A DNA stretch of 47,500 bases. Source: Symbiodinium natans (lineage: Eukaryota; Sar; Dinophyceae; Suessiales; Symbiodiniaceae). The notes beneath the pieces are model-generated. The model was not told where the DNA came from, did not search any database, and saw nothing but the letters and a program-made list of their open reading frames with translations. Positions 19,938-30,027 of the stretch are shown in pieces (position 1 is the stretch's first letter; each line of letters opens with the position of its first letter). A program made the translations under genes and the position numbers. The DNA lies in assembly GCA_905221605.1 (NCBI GenBank), contig CAJNDS010002433.1, forward strand, positions 177,501 to 225,000. The letters are read 5' to 3'.

Positions 19938-21511
19938 GCGGCCGAACAGCAGCTTAGGGTTTAGGGGTTTAAGGGTTTAGGGGTTTAGGGGTTTGGGGGT
20001 TCAGGGGTTCAGGGGTTGAGGGGTTTAGGGGTTTAGGGGTTTAGGGTTTAGATGGGTTTAGGGGTTTAGGGGTTTGTCAGGGCAAACGGGCTCAGGTTCT
20101 TGGGCATTTAGAGCCCCAAAACCTTAACCCCAAACGCGAAACCCCTAAAACCCCGTCGGACTTGACGTTGGGGTTTAGGGCTGAGGTCCGGCCTCAAGCT
20201 CTGGTTGGGGTTTAGGGTTTAGGGTTTCAGGGTTTAGGTGACCCTGAACCCTAAACCCTAAACGCCAAACCCTAAACCCTAAACCCTCAACCCTCGACCC
20301 TAAACCCTAACCCCTAAACGATTTTAGGTTTTAGGGTTAGGGATGTTCGGGTTTAGGGTTTGGGGGGGGGGCTGAGGTTGGGAGGTTTCGGTTCTAAGCC
20401 TTGCAAACCCTCCCCCCTTAAAGCCTCACGACCCTTAGCCTTATATGTCCCTTATTCTTATTTGTTTAAGAACCCCGAACACATGAAACAATATTCTTCC
20501 TTATTGAGGGTAAAAAAGATCTTTTGGGGTTCTGAAGCAAAAGGTAGTTACATACCTTACAGAACCCAGGGGCCCATGCAGCTGCCCAAAGATTAGCCCT
20601 TGAACCTTTAAATCCCTAAACTCTGCCTCCATGCAAGGACCTCCCCCCCCCCCCTCTTCCTAAAAAAAAAACAACCACGCACGCACGTTGGGTGGGTTTA
20701 GGGTTGAGGGTTTTCGGGGGAGAGATCCCCAACAAGAAGGTACCCTTTGGTTCCTGTAGCCCGACACCCTGAATCTTCCCAAGCCGAGATCCTAAGCCCC
20801 CACGCCGAGAAACCCTGCGTCTTACAAGCCCTGCTTGGAGGGTTTAGGGTTTAGGGTTTAGGGTTTAGGGAACCTCTCGGGGATTCAAGTGTTCCTGTTG
20901 CTGGTCTACCCGAAGCCCTTGTTGCGCGCGCCCTAAACCCTAAACCCTAAACCCAAAATCCTAAACCCTAAGCCCAAAACCCTAAACCCCGCCTCAACCC
21001 GAAACCCGAAACCCTAAACCCCAATTCCTTAAACCCGGTAGAGTTCCACGCGCACTAGAGGACTGAAGGGTTGAATCCTGCAAAAACTGCCCTCAGCCCG
21101 GAACTGCAGAATAAACCCTCAACCCTGCGTTAAACCCTACACACCCCATAAAGTCCATAAACTCCACCAGCCCTTGTAACCCTCTAAGCCCTAAACCCTA
21201 GACCTACAACCCCTCAACCCTAAGCCAGCGCCATAAACCCCATAAAGAGAGACCAGCGGGCTGGAATCTCCTGAGCCTGATAAACCTGAACGTTCTAAAT
21301 CCAAAGACAATTCGAGAGAGAGAGAGAGAGAGGGAGCGAGCCCCTAAACCCTAAACCCTAAACCCTAAACCCTAAACCCTAAACCCTAAACCCTAAACCC
21401 TAAACCCTAAACCCTAAACCCTAAACCCTAAACCCTAAACCCTAAGCCCCAAGCCCTAAACCCTAAACCCTAAACCCTACACCCTAAACCAGCCCCAAAA
21501 GCCCCATGAAG
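19938..21511. repeat. Intron 20: mixed arrays and unique DNA
   Basis: TTTAGGG/TTTAGGGG (19955-20075), mixed short arrays, a unique block (20400-20600) with partial likeness to the 33300 region (GGGTTCTGAAG), TTTAGGG (20840-20868), C-rich units, a GA run (21312-21332) and clean CCCTAAA (21340-21480). It contains a possible extra exon at 20890. Confidence 0.7.
20890..20931 (+). CDS. Possible extra or duplicated exon
   Basis: A unique island after GGATTCAAG. One frame reads FLLLVYPKPLLRA, and its DNA resembles the start of exon 21 (LLLLVYC). It could be a duplicated or alternative membrane exon. Phase is not proven. Confidence 0.25.
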
Positions 21512-21604
21512 GCCTTTAATCTCCTGCTGCTGGTCTACTGCCTTTTCTGGTGCCCCACCCGCTGCTGCTGCTCCCTGGACTGTCCGAAGCCGGGAAAGAG
21601 ACTG
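21512..21604 (+). CDS. RBR gene exon 21: second hydrophobic segment and Cys cluster
   Basis: Acceptor CATGAAG. Reads AFNLLLLVYCLFWCPTRCCC then SLDCPKPGKRL, a second likely membrane segment followed by clustered cysteines (possible palmitoylation or metal binding, inference). The 3' end is uncertain: a GA donor after TCCCTG (near 21578) would give the phase 0 needed by exon 22. Confidence 0.6.
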
Positions 21605-22235
21605 GGACCGATTACTTGGGGTTTAGGGTTTAGGGTTTAGGGTTTAGGGTTTAGGGTTTAGGGTTTAGGGTTTAGGGTTTAGGGTTTAGGGTTTAGGGCT
21701 GAGACCCCAAACCCTAAATGGACATTTCCCAAAGTAGGGATCCACCCCAAATTGTAGAGCCCTTTTTGCATAATAGCCCTAAACCCTAAATCCCTAAACC
21801 CTAAATCCCTAAACCCTAAACCCTAAACCCTAAATGGGCACTACCCAAAGCAGGGATCCACCCCAAATTGTAGCACCCTTTTTGTTTCACAATAGCCCTA
21901 AACCAAAATCCCCAAATCCCTAAACCCTAAACAATAAACCCTAAACCCTAAACCCTAAACCCTAAACCCTAAACCCTAAACCCTAAACCCTAAACCCTAA
22001 ACCCTAAACCCTTAGTAATCGGTCCCAGTCTAAACCTGGACCCTAAAACATGTCCCTCTGAAGCCCCCAACCTGTGCCACGGCCTCCCACGCCATAAATA
22101 CTCAAGCCTAGAACTTCGAACCCTAACCCATCTGATTGTTGAGGGTTTAGGGTTTAGGGTGTAGGGTTTAGGGTTTAGGGTTTAGGGTTTAGGGCCAGAA
22201 TCCTGAAACGGCTGTGATTGAGGATGTCAACGGAG
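21605..22235. repeat. Intron 21: inverted arrays and a short tandem pair
   Basis: TTTAGGG (21618-21698), two copies of a roughly 66-bp non-telomeric unit (21718-21775 and 21834-21892), CCCTAAA (21935-22012), TTTAGGG (22140-22193). Confidence 0.8.
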
Positions 22236-22281
22236 TGCTGGAATTTGGGCTGCAACGCGCCTTGGCAGTGCAGTGGAAGGG
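22236..22281 (+). CDS. RBR gene exon 22: Cys-rich tail
   Basis: Acceptor AACGGAG. Reads CWNLGCNAPWQCSGR. Donor GTGGTT leaves phase 1, which fits exon 23. It is preferred because it continues the Cys-rich composition of exons 21 and 23. Confidence 0.55.
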
Positions 22282-22552
22282 GTGGTTTCTCCCGAGTCTA
22301 AATGTCACATCCTGGGCCTTGGGGTCTGGGGGTATTTGAGGGTCTAAACCCTAAACCCTAAACCCTAAACCCTAAACCCTAAACCCTAAACCCTAAACCC
22401 TAAACCCTAAACCCTAAACCCTAAACCCTAAACCCTAAACCCTAAACCCTAAACCCTAAACCCTTAACCCTTAACCCTTAACCCTTAACCCTTAACGCTT
22501 AACCCTAAACCCTAAACCCTAAACCCTAAACCCTAAACCCTAAACCCCTAAG
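22282..22552. repeat. Intron 22: CCCTAAA with a CCCTTAA variant block
   Basis: Clean CCCTAAA (22346-22462), five to six CCCTTAA units (22462-22503), and CCCTAAA again to the acceptor. Confidence 0.85.
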
Positions 22553-22614
22553 CTGAGGCATGTCACGAATGCGACTCCTCCGACTGTGAGTGCATATGCT
22601 GTGACAGCGATTAG
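22553..22614 (+). CDS. RBR gene last exon: Cys-rich C-terminus and stop
   Basis: Reads (A)EACHECDSSDCECICCDSD followed by TAG (22612-22614). In phase 1 fits exon 22. The dense cysteines continue the tail seen in exons 21-22. Confidence 0.65.
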
Positions 22615-22674
22615 GGCCAGCGCCGTGCGGGTGGGCACTTGATTACTTGAGGGTTTAGGGTTTAGGGTGGGCAG
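22615..22674. other. Gap between the two gene models
   Basis: Short unique sequence and two TTTAGGG units. It would hold the RBR 3' UTR. No AATAAA-like signal is seen, and dinoflagellates usually lack one. Confidence 0.5.
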
Positions 22675-22757
22675 ATGTACAAGTTGTACGTAGGGTTTGA
22701 AGTTCCGCCCGTGCCATTAAGACGGGACGACTTGCAAGTACACATGAACCTTCTCAG
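22675..22757 (+). CDS. Second gene candidate: ATG-containing first exon
   Basis: AG/ATG at 22673-22677, then MYKLYVGFEVPPVPLRRDDL and QVHMNLL, ending AG before donor GTATAA (phase 2). The AG just before ATG could be a cis acceptor or a spliced-leader acceptor. Not recognised. Confidence 0.5.
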
Positions 22758-22804
22758 GTATAAACCCTAAACCGTCAACCCTAAACCCTAAACCTGAAAC
22801 CAAG

Positions 22805-22847
22805 CATCGCATTCACCCCTATGCCTTTCGGGGGCCCCAAGCGCAAG
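22805..22847 (+). CDS. Second gene candidate exon
   Basis: Reads (S)IAFTPMPFGGPKRK, in phase 2 from the previous exon, GC donor (AAG/GCAGCC), out phase 0. Not recognised. Confidence 0.45.
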
Positions 22848-23187
22848 GCAGCCAAAACAAGCCCTAAGCCTAGACCCTCGACCCTGCTCGGAGTACTTAG
22901 TAACCCCAGTTGTACGCCTACTTATAAATTAGAGGACTTCGGGAGAATTATCAGTGCAGTTGTTCTTGGGGATAAACGTACCCTGCATCACCCTAAACCC
23001 TAAGCCCTAAGCCCTAAGCCCTAAGCCCTAAACCCTAAACCCTAAACCCTAAACCCTAAACCCTAAACCCTAAACCCTAAACCCTAAACCCTAAACCCTA
23101 AACCCTAAACCCTAAACCCTAACCCAAATCCCTAAACGTTGCTAGACTTGGGGTTATAAGTACCCAAGAACCTCCAAGTGAACCCAG

Positions 23188-23250
23188 CTTGCGCGCGTTC
23201 GCTGGTGGAGCCGCGCTCCACACTTCTCGTGCAAAGCTGCGAGCGAAGGG
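23188..23250 (+). CDS. Second gene candidate exon
   Basis: Acceptor AACCCAG, donor GTGTCT. Reads LARVRWWSRAPHFSCKAASE then G, phase 0 in and out. Confidence 0.4.
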
Positions 23251-23590
23251 GTGTCTTGCTCTGGACGGAGGATTTTAGGGTTTAGGGTTTAGGGTTTAGG
23301 GTTTAGGGTTTAGGGTTTAGGGTTTAGGGTTTAGGGTTTAGGGTTTAGGGCAAACCTTGGACCCCGAAGTCCTAAGCCTCAAACCCCAAACCCTTTATAC
23401 TAGGCCCCCAAGCTCCAAACTAAGCCCTAAGCCCCAAGCCCTAAACCCTAAACCCTAAAACCCGAAACCCCTAAACCCTAAACCCTAAACCCTAAACCCT
23501 AAACCCTAAACCCTAAACCCTAAACCCTAAACCCTAAACCCTAAGGCAATGGGAGGTTAGGCTGTTGTCCGGCGCTTGGCCGGAGAGCAG

Positions 23591-23629
23591 CGCGGTGCGA
23601 AAAGGCCCGTTTTGCTGCACCTGACCGGG
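23591..23629 (+). CDS. Second gene candidate exon
   Basis: Acceptor GAGCAG, donor GTTTTG. Reads RGAKRPVLLHLTG, phase 0 in and out. Confidence 0.4.
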
Positions 23630-24528
23630 GTTTTGGTAGGTTTAGGGTTTAGGGTTTAGGGTTTAAGGTTTAGGGTTTAGGGTTTGGGGTTTGGGGTTTG
23701 GGTTTGGGGTTTGGGGTTTGGTAGGTTTCAGGGGGTTTTAAGGTTTGAGGTTAAGGTTTTAAGGTTTTTTGGGATTTTAAGGTTTTAAGGATTTAAGGCT
23801 TTAAGGTTTTAAGGGTTTTGAGGGGTTGTCAGGCTTAAGATTAAGGTTTAGGGTTTCGGGTTGAGGCTGTAAGGGTTTAGGGTGGAAATTGTTTAGGGTG
23901 CGTCAACTGAGGGGGGTTAGGCTTTTTGTTCTGTGTTTTAGGGGGGGGCGTTAAACGCTCAACCCTAAACCCTAAACCCTAAACCCTAAACCCTAAACCC
24001 TAAACCCTAAACCCTAAACCCTAAACCCTAAACCCTAAACCCTAAACCCTAAACCCTAAACCCTAAACCCTATAAACCCTAAACCCTAAACCTGAATCCT
24101 AACTTTAGGGCTTTTAGGGTTTGTTGGTTTTTTGGGGGCCTTTGAGGCTTTAGGGGGTTTAGGGGCTTCGGGAGCCATTTGGGCTTTGTGGCTGTGGGTC
24201 CGCCGAGTTTAGGGGCATAAAGGAGGTGTAGGGTTTAGGGTTTAGGGTTTAGGGTTTAGGGTTTAGGGTTTAGGGTTTAGGGTTTAGGGTTTAAGTTTAG
24301 GGTTTAGGGTGTAGGGAATCCGATCGACCAAGAGATATCTACAGGGGGGGAGGGGGGACCCCGCAAGCCCCACATGTTCGGGTGCAAGGCTCGCAGAAAC
24401 CTAAGCCCTCAGCCCTACCCCCAAGGTTCAGCCCTCAACCCTAAACCCTACACCCTAAACCCTCAACCCTAAGCCCTAAGCCCTCAGCCCTCAGTTCACC
24501 CCTGAGTCTTTTGGTACCCTGCGCCAAG

Positions 24529-24581
24529 GCTCCAAGACGAAATCGCGAAGATGGGCTCGAAGATCTCCGATCTCCTGAAAG
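24529..24581 (+). CDS. Second gene candidate exon
   Basis: Acceptor GCCAAG, GC donor. Reads APRRNREDGLEDLRSPE in phase 0, out phase 2. The alternative frame LQDEIAKMGSKISDLLKGCL ends in TAG and would make it a terminal exon instead. Confidence 0.4.
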
Positions 24582-24762
24582 GCTGCTTAGCTTAGGGTTT
24601 AGGGTTTTGGGGTTTTAGGGTTTTAGGGTTTTCGGGTTTTGGGGTTTTTTTGGGGGGCTTTAGGGGGTTTTGGGGTTTTAGGGGTTTAGGGTTTTAGGGT
24701 TTTAAACCTAAGCCCTGAGCCACTGAGCCCTAAGCCCTAGCCCTAAAACCCCTGATGGGCAG

Positions 24763-24806
24763 CTTGTTGTTCATCGGCGAAGTGCGCCTACGGAGCAGCT
24801 CCTCAG
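24763..24806 (+). CDS. Second gene candidate exon
   Basis: Acceptor GGGCAG. Reads (S)LLFIGEVRLRSSSS, in phase 2 from the previous candidate. A GA donor is needed. Tentative. Confidence 0.35.
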
Positions 24807-24900
24807 GAATAATCCCCGAAACACCCCAAAGGCCTTAAAGCCCCAAATCCCAAGTTCCCCAAATCCCTAAACCCTCGGGCCCAAACCCTAAATTAGAGTG

Positions 24901-24901
24901 A

Positions 24902-24993
<92 letters not shown>

Positions 24994-24997
24994 CTGT

Positions 24998-25031
<34 letters not shown>

Positions 25032-25059
25032 GAGTAGCAGTAGCAGCAGCAGCAGTAGC

Positions 25060-25131
<72 letters not shown>

Positions 25132-25132
25132 C

Positions 25133-25195
<63 letters not shown>

Positions 25196-25484
25196 TAGTA
25201 GTAGTTAGTAGTAGTTCGTAGTAGCTAGTAGTAGCTAGTAGTAGTTAGTAGTTAGTAGTAGTTAGTAGCAGTCAGTAGGAGTTAGTAGTAGTTAGTAGTA
25301 GTTAGTAGTAGTAGTTAGTAGTAGTTAGTAGTAGTTAGTAGTAGTTAGTAGTAGTTAGTAGTAGTTAGTAGTAGTTAGCAGTAGTCAGTAGTAGTTAGTA
25401 GTAGTTAGTAGTAGTTAGTAGTAGTTAGTAGTAGGTAGTAGTAGGTAGTAGTAGGTAGTAGTAGGTAGTAGTAGCTAGTAGTGT

Positions 25485-25539
<55 letters not shown>

Positions 25540-25581
25540 TAGTAGTTAGTAGTTAGTAGTTAGTAGTAGTAGTAGTAGTAC

Positions 25582-25676
<95 letters not shown>

Positions 25677-25677
25677 C
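24901..25677. repeat. (TAG)n microsatellite, left block
   Basis: About 780 bp of TAG triplets with interspersed TTAG-containing variants. The poly-V, poly-S and poly-T open frames here are repeat artefacts. Confidence 0.97.
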
Positions 25678-25756
25678 GCGCAGTGAGTTTAGTTGACGGT
25701 GTGTTTTTTTGCATCAAGAGATTCGAAACCACTGGCAGGAGTGGCATTCGTGGAAC

Positions 25757-26398
25757 ATGCACATGCTTTGTGGGGGGGGCGTCGTTTTCTGGAATTTGTC
25801 GGAAACCTTGGCAGAGGTGTCATTCCCGAAGTTGATGCCGCCTGATTTCAAGAGGGGTGGGCAAGTAGTTTTTTTTCTCGTCATGGCGCGTTCGTTGGTG
25901 CCTGGTCGCAACAAAGGGAAACAGCGGAGCCACTGCTGCCGAGCTTGCGGCCGTGCAGGGCATCGCGTGGACACATGCTCCAGTCCAGCAGCAGCGGTGA
26001 TACGGAAGCTCCTGCAGCAGTTGGCAGCGAAGCACGACGACTCCTGGGTACGCAACATTCCGGATACTAGCAAGATGTTTCTGCGACCGGGCTCCGAAGC
26101 TACATTCGGAGGCCATGACATGTTCGTTGAAGGGCAGAAAAATGCCCGCAAGTTTCGTTGGGGCAAATGCCCCTGGCACAATCAAAGAGCGATGGTGCCT
26201 TGGGTCGTTCCTGACGGCCCGCATGCTGGAGATCTCATACTGATTTGCTCTGGCCACTGGGACCGAGACTACATCGGCAGATGCACCTGCTTTTTCAAGC
26301 ATGAGTTTCCCCGCTCTCGGATCTCTGAGCTGAGCCCTGAGATCAAAGCAGAGTGGATTTCACTCCGAGCAAGCCTCTGCAGAGGGGCCAGGCCTTGA
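25757..26398 (+). CDS. CCHC zinc-knuckle protein with a second Cys/His motif
   Basis: From the first in-frame ATG (25757) the frame runs 213 codons to TGA. The frame extends upstream to 25709 without ATG. CRACGRAGHRVDTC is a perfect CX2CX4HX4C knuckle, a nucleic-acid-binding motif common in mobile-element and RNA-binding proteins. A later region with CPWH, CSGH and CTCFFKHE is somewhat like a GRF-type zinc finger (inference). It is preceded by basic residues (PGRNKGKQRSH). It lies in a TIR-bounded segment, so it may be the element's own protein or captured host sequence. No DDE transposase motif is seen. Mixed third-base usage suggests real coding. Confidence 0.65.
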   Translation: MHMLCGGGVVFWNLSETLAEVSFPKLMPPDFKRGGQVVFFLVMARSLVPGRNKGKQRSHCCRACGRAGHRVDTCSSPAAAVIRKLLQQLAAKHDDSWVRNIPDTSKMFLRPGSEATFGGHDMFVEGQKNARKFRWGKCPWHNQRAMVPWVVPDGPHAGDLILICSGHWDRDYIGRCTCFFKHEFPRSRISELSPEIKAEWISLRASLCRGARP

Positions 26399-26607
26399 AC
26401 ACCAGCCCTGGCAGAACACAGGAGCACAGGGGAAAAAAAGCGACGAAAGCAAGGCAGCTAAACCCTAAACCCTAAACCCTAAACCCGAAACCCTAAACCG
26501 TAAACCCTTATCCCTAAACCCTAAACCCTGAACCCTAAACCCTAAACCCTAAACCCTAAACCCTAAACCCTCAAGTGAGAACCCGAAATCCCAAAGCTTA
26601 TGCAAGC

Positions 26608-26912
26608 CCGAAAAGCCTCAAGTCAGAACCCTAAACCCCAAACCTCATCCCAAAAAAAAAACACAAGCCCAAAAAGCCTCAAGTCAGAACCCTAAACCCC
26701 AAACCTCATCCCAAAAAAAACACAAGCCCAAAAAGCCTCAAGTCAGAACCCTAAACCCCAAACCTCATCCCAAAAAAAAACACAAGCCCAAAAAGCCTCA
26801 AGTCAGAACCCTAAACCCCAAACCTCATCCCAAAAAAAACACAAGCCCAAAAAGCCTCAAGTCAGAACCCTAAACCCCAAACCTCATCCCAAAAAAAAAC
26901 ACAAGCCCAAGC
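26608..26912. repeat. Tandem array, about 60-bp unit, five copies
   Basis: Units contain CCTCAAGTCAGAACCCTAAA followed by CCCCAAACCTCATCCC and an A run of variable length, nearly identical between copies. Poly-C runs follow (26912-26959). Confidence 0.93.
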
Positions 26913-27243
26913 ACCCCCCCCCCCCACCAGCCCCAAGCCCCCCCCCCCCCCCCCCCCCCAAGCCAAGCCAAGCCAAAGCCAATTTTAATCAGCAACTTAT
27001 TCGCGCAAGGCCCTCAGAGGAAATGCAAGGCCCTCATAGGAAACCCAAAGCCCTCATAGGAAATCGAAGGCCCCAAACTCGGTGCAAGTCGTAGAACATT
27101 CCTCGCGAAAAATCAGTGCAAGTGCAGACAGGAGCATAAAAAAAAACGACGCCCCCCCCAGAAAGCAGCGAAACCAGCAAAAACCCATGCGTTTAAGCAC
27201 ATGGAGTAACACAAACCATACCGTCAAGTAAACTCACTCTCCT

Positions 27244-27495
<252 letters not shown>

Positions 27496-28056
27496 GTCGT
27501 CGTCGTCGCCCTCAACCCTAAACACTCCCCCCCCCCCCCCCACCCTGAGACACCTGAGTTTGAGTGGCAAGGGGCCGTGAGAACCCTACGGGAGGTTCAT
27601 GTGTACTTATAACCCCAACTATAACTGTTCTTTTAAGCACCCTAGGTCATAAGTAGACTTAAGTAGACTGATAATTGGGGTTATAAGTACCCATGAACCT
27701 CCCACCTCGAATTCAGAGTGTTGGGGTTTAGAGGGCTTACGGAGCTTGTTGGGATTATCAGGGTTTGTGTTGGAGCTTACAGGTCAGCTATAGGGTCTGT
27801 AGAGCGGCAGGCTCAAGACTGCGCTGCACCTCCTCAGTTGAGTTCGGAAAATCCTGTAGCCAGCCTTCCCTTAAAAAAGGATATATGGGGGTTTAGGGTT
27901 TAGGGTTTAGGGTTTGGGGTTTGGGGTTTGGGGTTTGGGGTTTGGGGTTTGGGGTTTGGGGGGCGGGTATACAGCGCTTCAAACTCTAGGTACCCTGAGC
28001 CCGGCACGCAAAACCCTGTAAGCCCTTTCTCCTACAAGCCGTCAAGGCACCTCCAG
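27496..28056. other. Unique DNA, palindromic MITE, G-rich array
   Basis: Poly-C (27525-27541), MITE 27590-27703, unique DNA (27720-27885) with no convincing gene, then TTTAGGG/TTTGGGG units (27890-27965). Confidence 0.7.
27590..27703. mobile_element. 114-bp palindromic MITE
   Basis: Ends GGGAGGTTCATGTGTACTTA... and the reverse complement at 27675-27703 match at 28 of 29 positions. No coding capacity. Degenerate relatives occur at 11214-11322, 22887-22990 and 23147-23175, so it is a family. Confidence 0.85.
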
Positions 28057-28111
28057 CGTGGACGGCGTGGAGGGCGCCCAGAAAAGTGGCGTCGGGGCCT
28101 GTGGCGAGGGG
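28057..28111 (+). CDS. Second gene candidate exon
   Basis: Acceptor CCTCCAG. Reads (A)WTAWRAPRKVASGPVAR, GC donor. Another frame (SVDGVEGAQKSGVGACGEGA, then TGA) is equally open. Confidence 0.3.
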
Positions 28112-28636
28112 GCTTGAATACTATATATATATATATGTTTTTTTTTGTTAGGGCTCAGAGTTTAGGGCTCAGGGTAGTTTAGGGCCTGTTGGCTTGAGGA
28201 CACGGCCGCGTTTTGGCGGCTGCCGTGCGCATGTCACAGTTTTGGCGTGTCTTGCAATCAATGCCGACGGTGCGACGGCGCACATGCCGTGCCGCGGAGT
28301 AGGGCCTGGGGAGTAAATGGGTTTTGGCACCTTGTTGGGGGATGCTTTCGGGTTTGATGTTTGTTGCGAAGTAGGTCCGAAGTCGGCTCTTATGCGCATG
28401 CGGCTTTATGCGAGTTGCTGATTTTCAACCTACAGTAGTTTTGCGGTTTCCAAGCAAATTCACCCCTCAACTCTAGAGACCCTAAACCCCAAACCCCCTG
28501 AACCCTACAAGCCCTAAATCCTAATCCCCATAAACACCTCTTGAACGCTAAACCGCAAACCCTAAACCCCTTAAACCCTAAACCCTGAACCCTATAAACC
28601 TCAAACCCGAACCCCCCCTAAGAACGCCTTCCTTAG

Positions 28637-28686
28637 GCCACCGTCAGCACCGATGCTGATGCAGAGAGCCGGGGCCCTCCATCCAT
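28637..28686 (+). CDS. Second gene candidate exon
   Basis: Acceptor TCCTTAG, donor GTAGGG. Reads PPSAPMLMQRAGALHP in phase 2, out phase 1. Tentative. Confidence 0.35.
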
Positions 28687-29334
28687 GTAGGGACTCAGGG
28701 ATTAGGGTTTAGGGTTTAGCATGGGTGCGGGCATGCCTAGCCCCTAAACTCCTAGGGTTTAGGGTTTAGGGTTTAGGGTTTAGGGTTTAGGGTTTAGGGT
28801 TTAGGGTTTAGGGTTTAGGGTTTAGGGTTTAGGGTTTAGGGTTGAGCCCCAAACTGAGCACGTCGAGCAGCCCGAAACCCTAAGAGGCAATGGTTTGGGT
28901 GAAAGCTCACAGCTGGGGGGGGGGGGGGGGAAAGAAACCTAGCACCAATGATAATTGCTGGACTGCCTTGGAAATAATCCATCTTGCGACCGTGGGAGCC
29001 CGCGACAAGCCCGCGACATACGCATGACACAACCGGGCGCAACAGACGCACGCAATCGAGGCAGGCACACCGCGACATACCCCTACGTAGACCCGCAGCC
29101 ATATATGTGCCTTCGCGTGACATGCTCCCTCTCCCCCCACACCCCTGTGTCGGGGCGCCATTTCCACATGTGTTTTTTGCCCCTGCGCGACGAAACATGA
29201 ACCCGAAACCTAACACCCTGAAGCCTAAATCTACACCCTCAACCCTTCCCCTAAACACCAAACCCTACACCCTAAACCTACACCCGAAACTTTATTTACC
29301 CTACACCCTAAACCCGAAACTCCTCTGCTCAGAG

Positions 29335-29365
29335 CTGTGCTTGGCTTCAGTAAGAAAGCCACTAG
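29335..29365 (+). CDS. Second gene candidate exon
   Basis: Acceptor CTCAGAG. Reads (S)VLGFSKKATR in phase 1, GC donor, out phase 2. Tentative. Confidence 0.3.
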
Positions 29366-29684
29366 GCCGCCTGGACCTTGGACCCTTAATCCGAAGACTT
29401 CCAAAAACCAAGGCGTAAAATGTCCCGAACCCTTTCATCCCAAGCCTTGAAACGCTAGCACAGCAGCTCAGGAGGTTTTGTGGGTTTCAGGTTGGGGGGG
29501 CTGAGAGCTTTTGTGCTGAAGGCGGATTTGGTGTTGAGGGTATTCAGGGATAAATGGTGCTACTTAGGGTTTAGGATACGTGGCGCACCCCCTCGTGTGG
29601 CCTTGCTGTCGAGCCCTTTTTCGGGTTTAGGGTGGATGGGAGCTCTGCCTACCTGCCAATGAGCCATCACCTGAGATTTGCAAG

Positions 29685-29730
29685 CCTTCGTGGCAACAAA
29701 CTGCTGAACCTGTCCTGTATCCTCAACCCC
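29685..29730 (+). CDS. Second gene candidate exon
   Basis: Acceptor TTTGCAAG. Reads LRGNKLLNLSCILNP in phase 2, donor GTACTG (or GTATCC at 29717). Tentative. Confidence 0.35.
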
Positions 29731-29993
29731 GTACTGTAATGCCCCAAACCCGAAACCCCAAACTCCTTAATCCCTAAACTCCTCAAGTCGACCTCAAGCC
29801 CTAAACCCCTTTAACCCATGAATCCCTAAACCCCTTATTTAAACCCCCCACATCCCTTAAACCTTCAGCCACCGCGACCTTAATCCCTAAACCCTAAACC
29901 CTAAACCCTAAACCCTAAACCCTAAAACCTAAACCCTAAACCCTAAACCCTAAACTCCTCAATTCGACCCCAAACCCCAAACCCCAAGCCCAG

Positions 29994-30027
29994 GTGTCGA
30001 TTCAAGCTCAGACGACTCCGCACGGGG
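29994..30027 (+). CDS. Second gene candidate exon
   Basis: Acceptor AAGCCCAG, GC donor. Reads VSIQAQTTPHG in phase 0 or (C)VDSSSDDSARG in phase 1. Frame undecided. Confidence 0.3.

Larger units (their letters stand above)
22848..24897. repeat. Telomere-like arrays and small islands
   Basis: Palindromic-element relics (22887-22990; right half only at about 23147-23175), CCCTAAA (22988-23122), TTTAGGG (23275-23350), CCCTAAA (23430-23545), G-rich TTTGGGG/TTTTAAGG variants (23638-23890), CCCTAAA (23955-24085), TTTAGGG (24230-24312) and degenerate arrays. Candidate exons inside are listed separately. Confidence 0.75.
25682..27238. mobile_element. TIR-bounded 1.56-kb segment inside the TAG microsatellite
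   Basis: Left end 25682-25703 (AGTGAGTTTAGTTGACGGTG...) matches the reverse complement of 27217-27238 at 20 of 22 positions. A second inverted block (25764-25788 against 27143-27167) matches at 24 of 25, including an equal run of eight C. TAG repeats lie outside both ends in the same orientation, as expected for insertion into one microsatellite. No clear target duplication can be read in the repeat. The interior holds a zinc-knuckle ORF, CCCTAAA (26458-26572), a 60-bp tandem array and poly-C runs. Confidence 0.65.

Noticed and set aside
24898-25762. Poly-Val, poly-Ser and poly-Thr open frames
   Set aside because: Translation of TAG triplets; the same applies at 27243-27570.
26608-26912. CRISPR-like array
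   Set aside because: Head-to-tail tandem units with no variable spacers, in eukaryotic DNA.
28836-29261. 141-codon minus-strand ORF
   Set aside because: Begins in degenerate telomere repeats and crosses a poly-G run; no motif.
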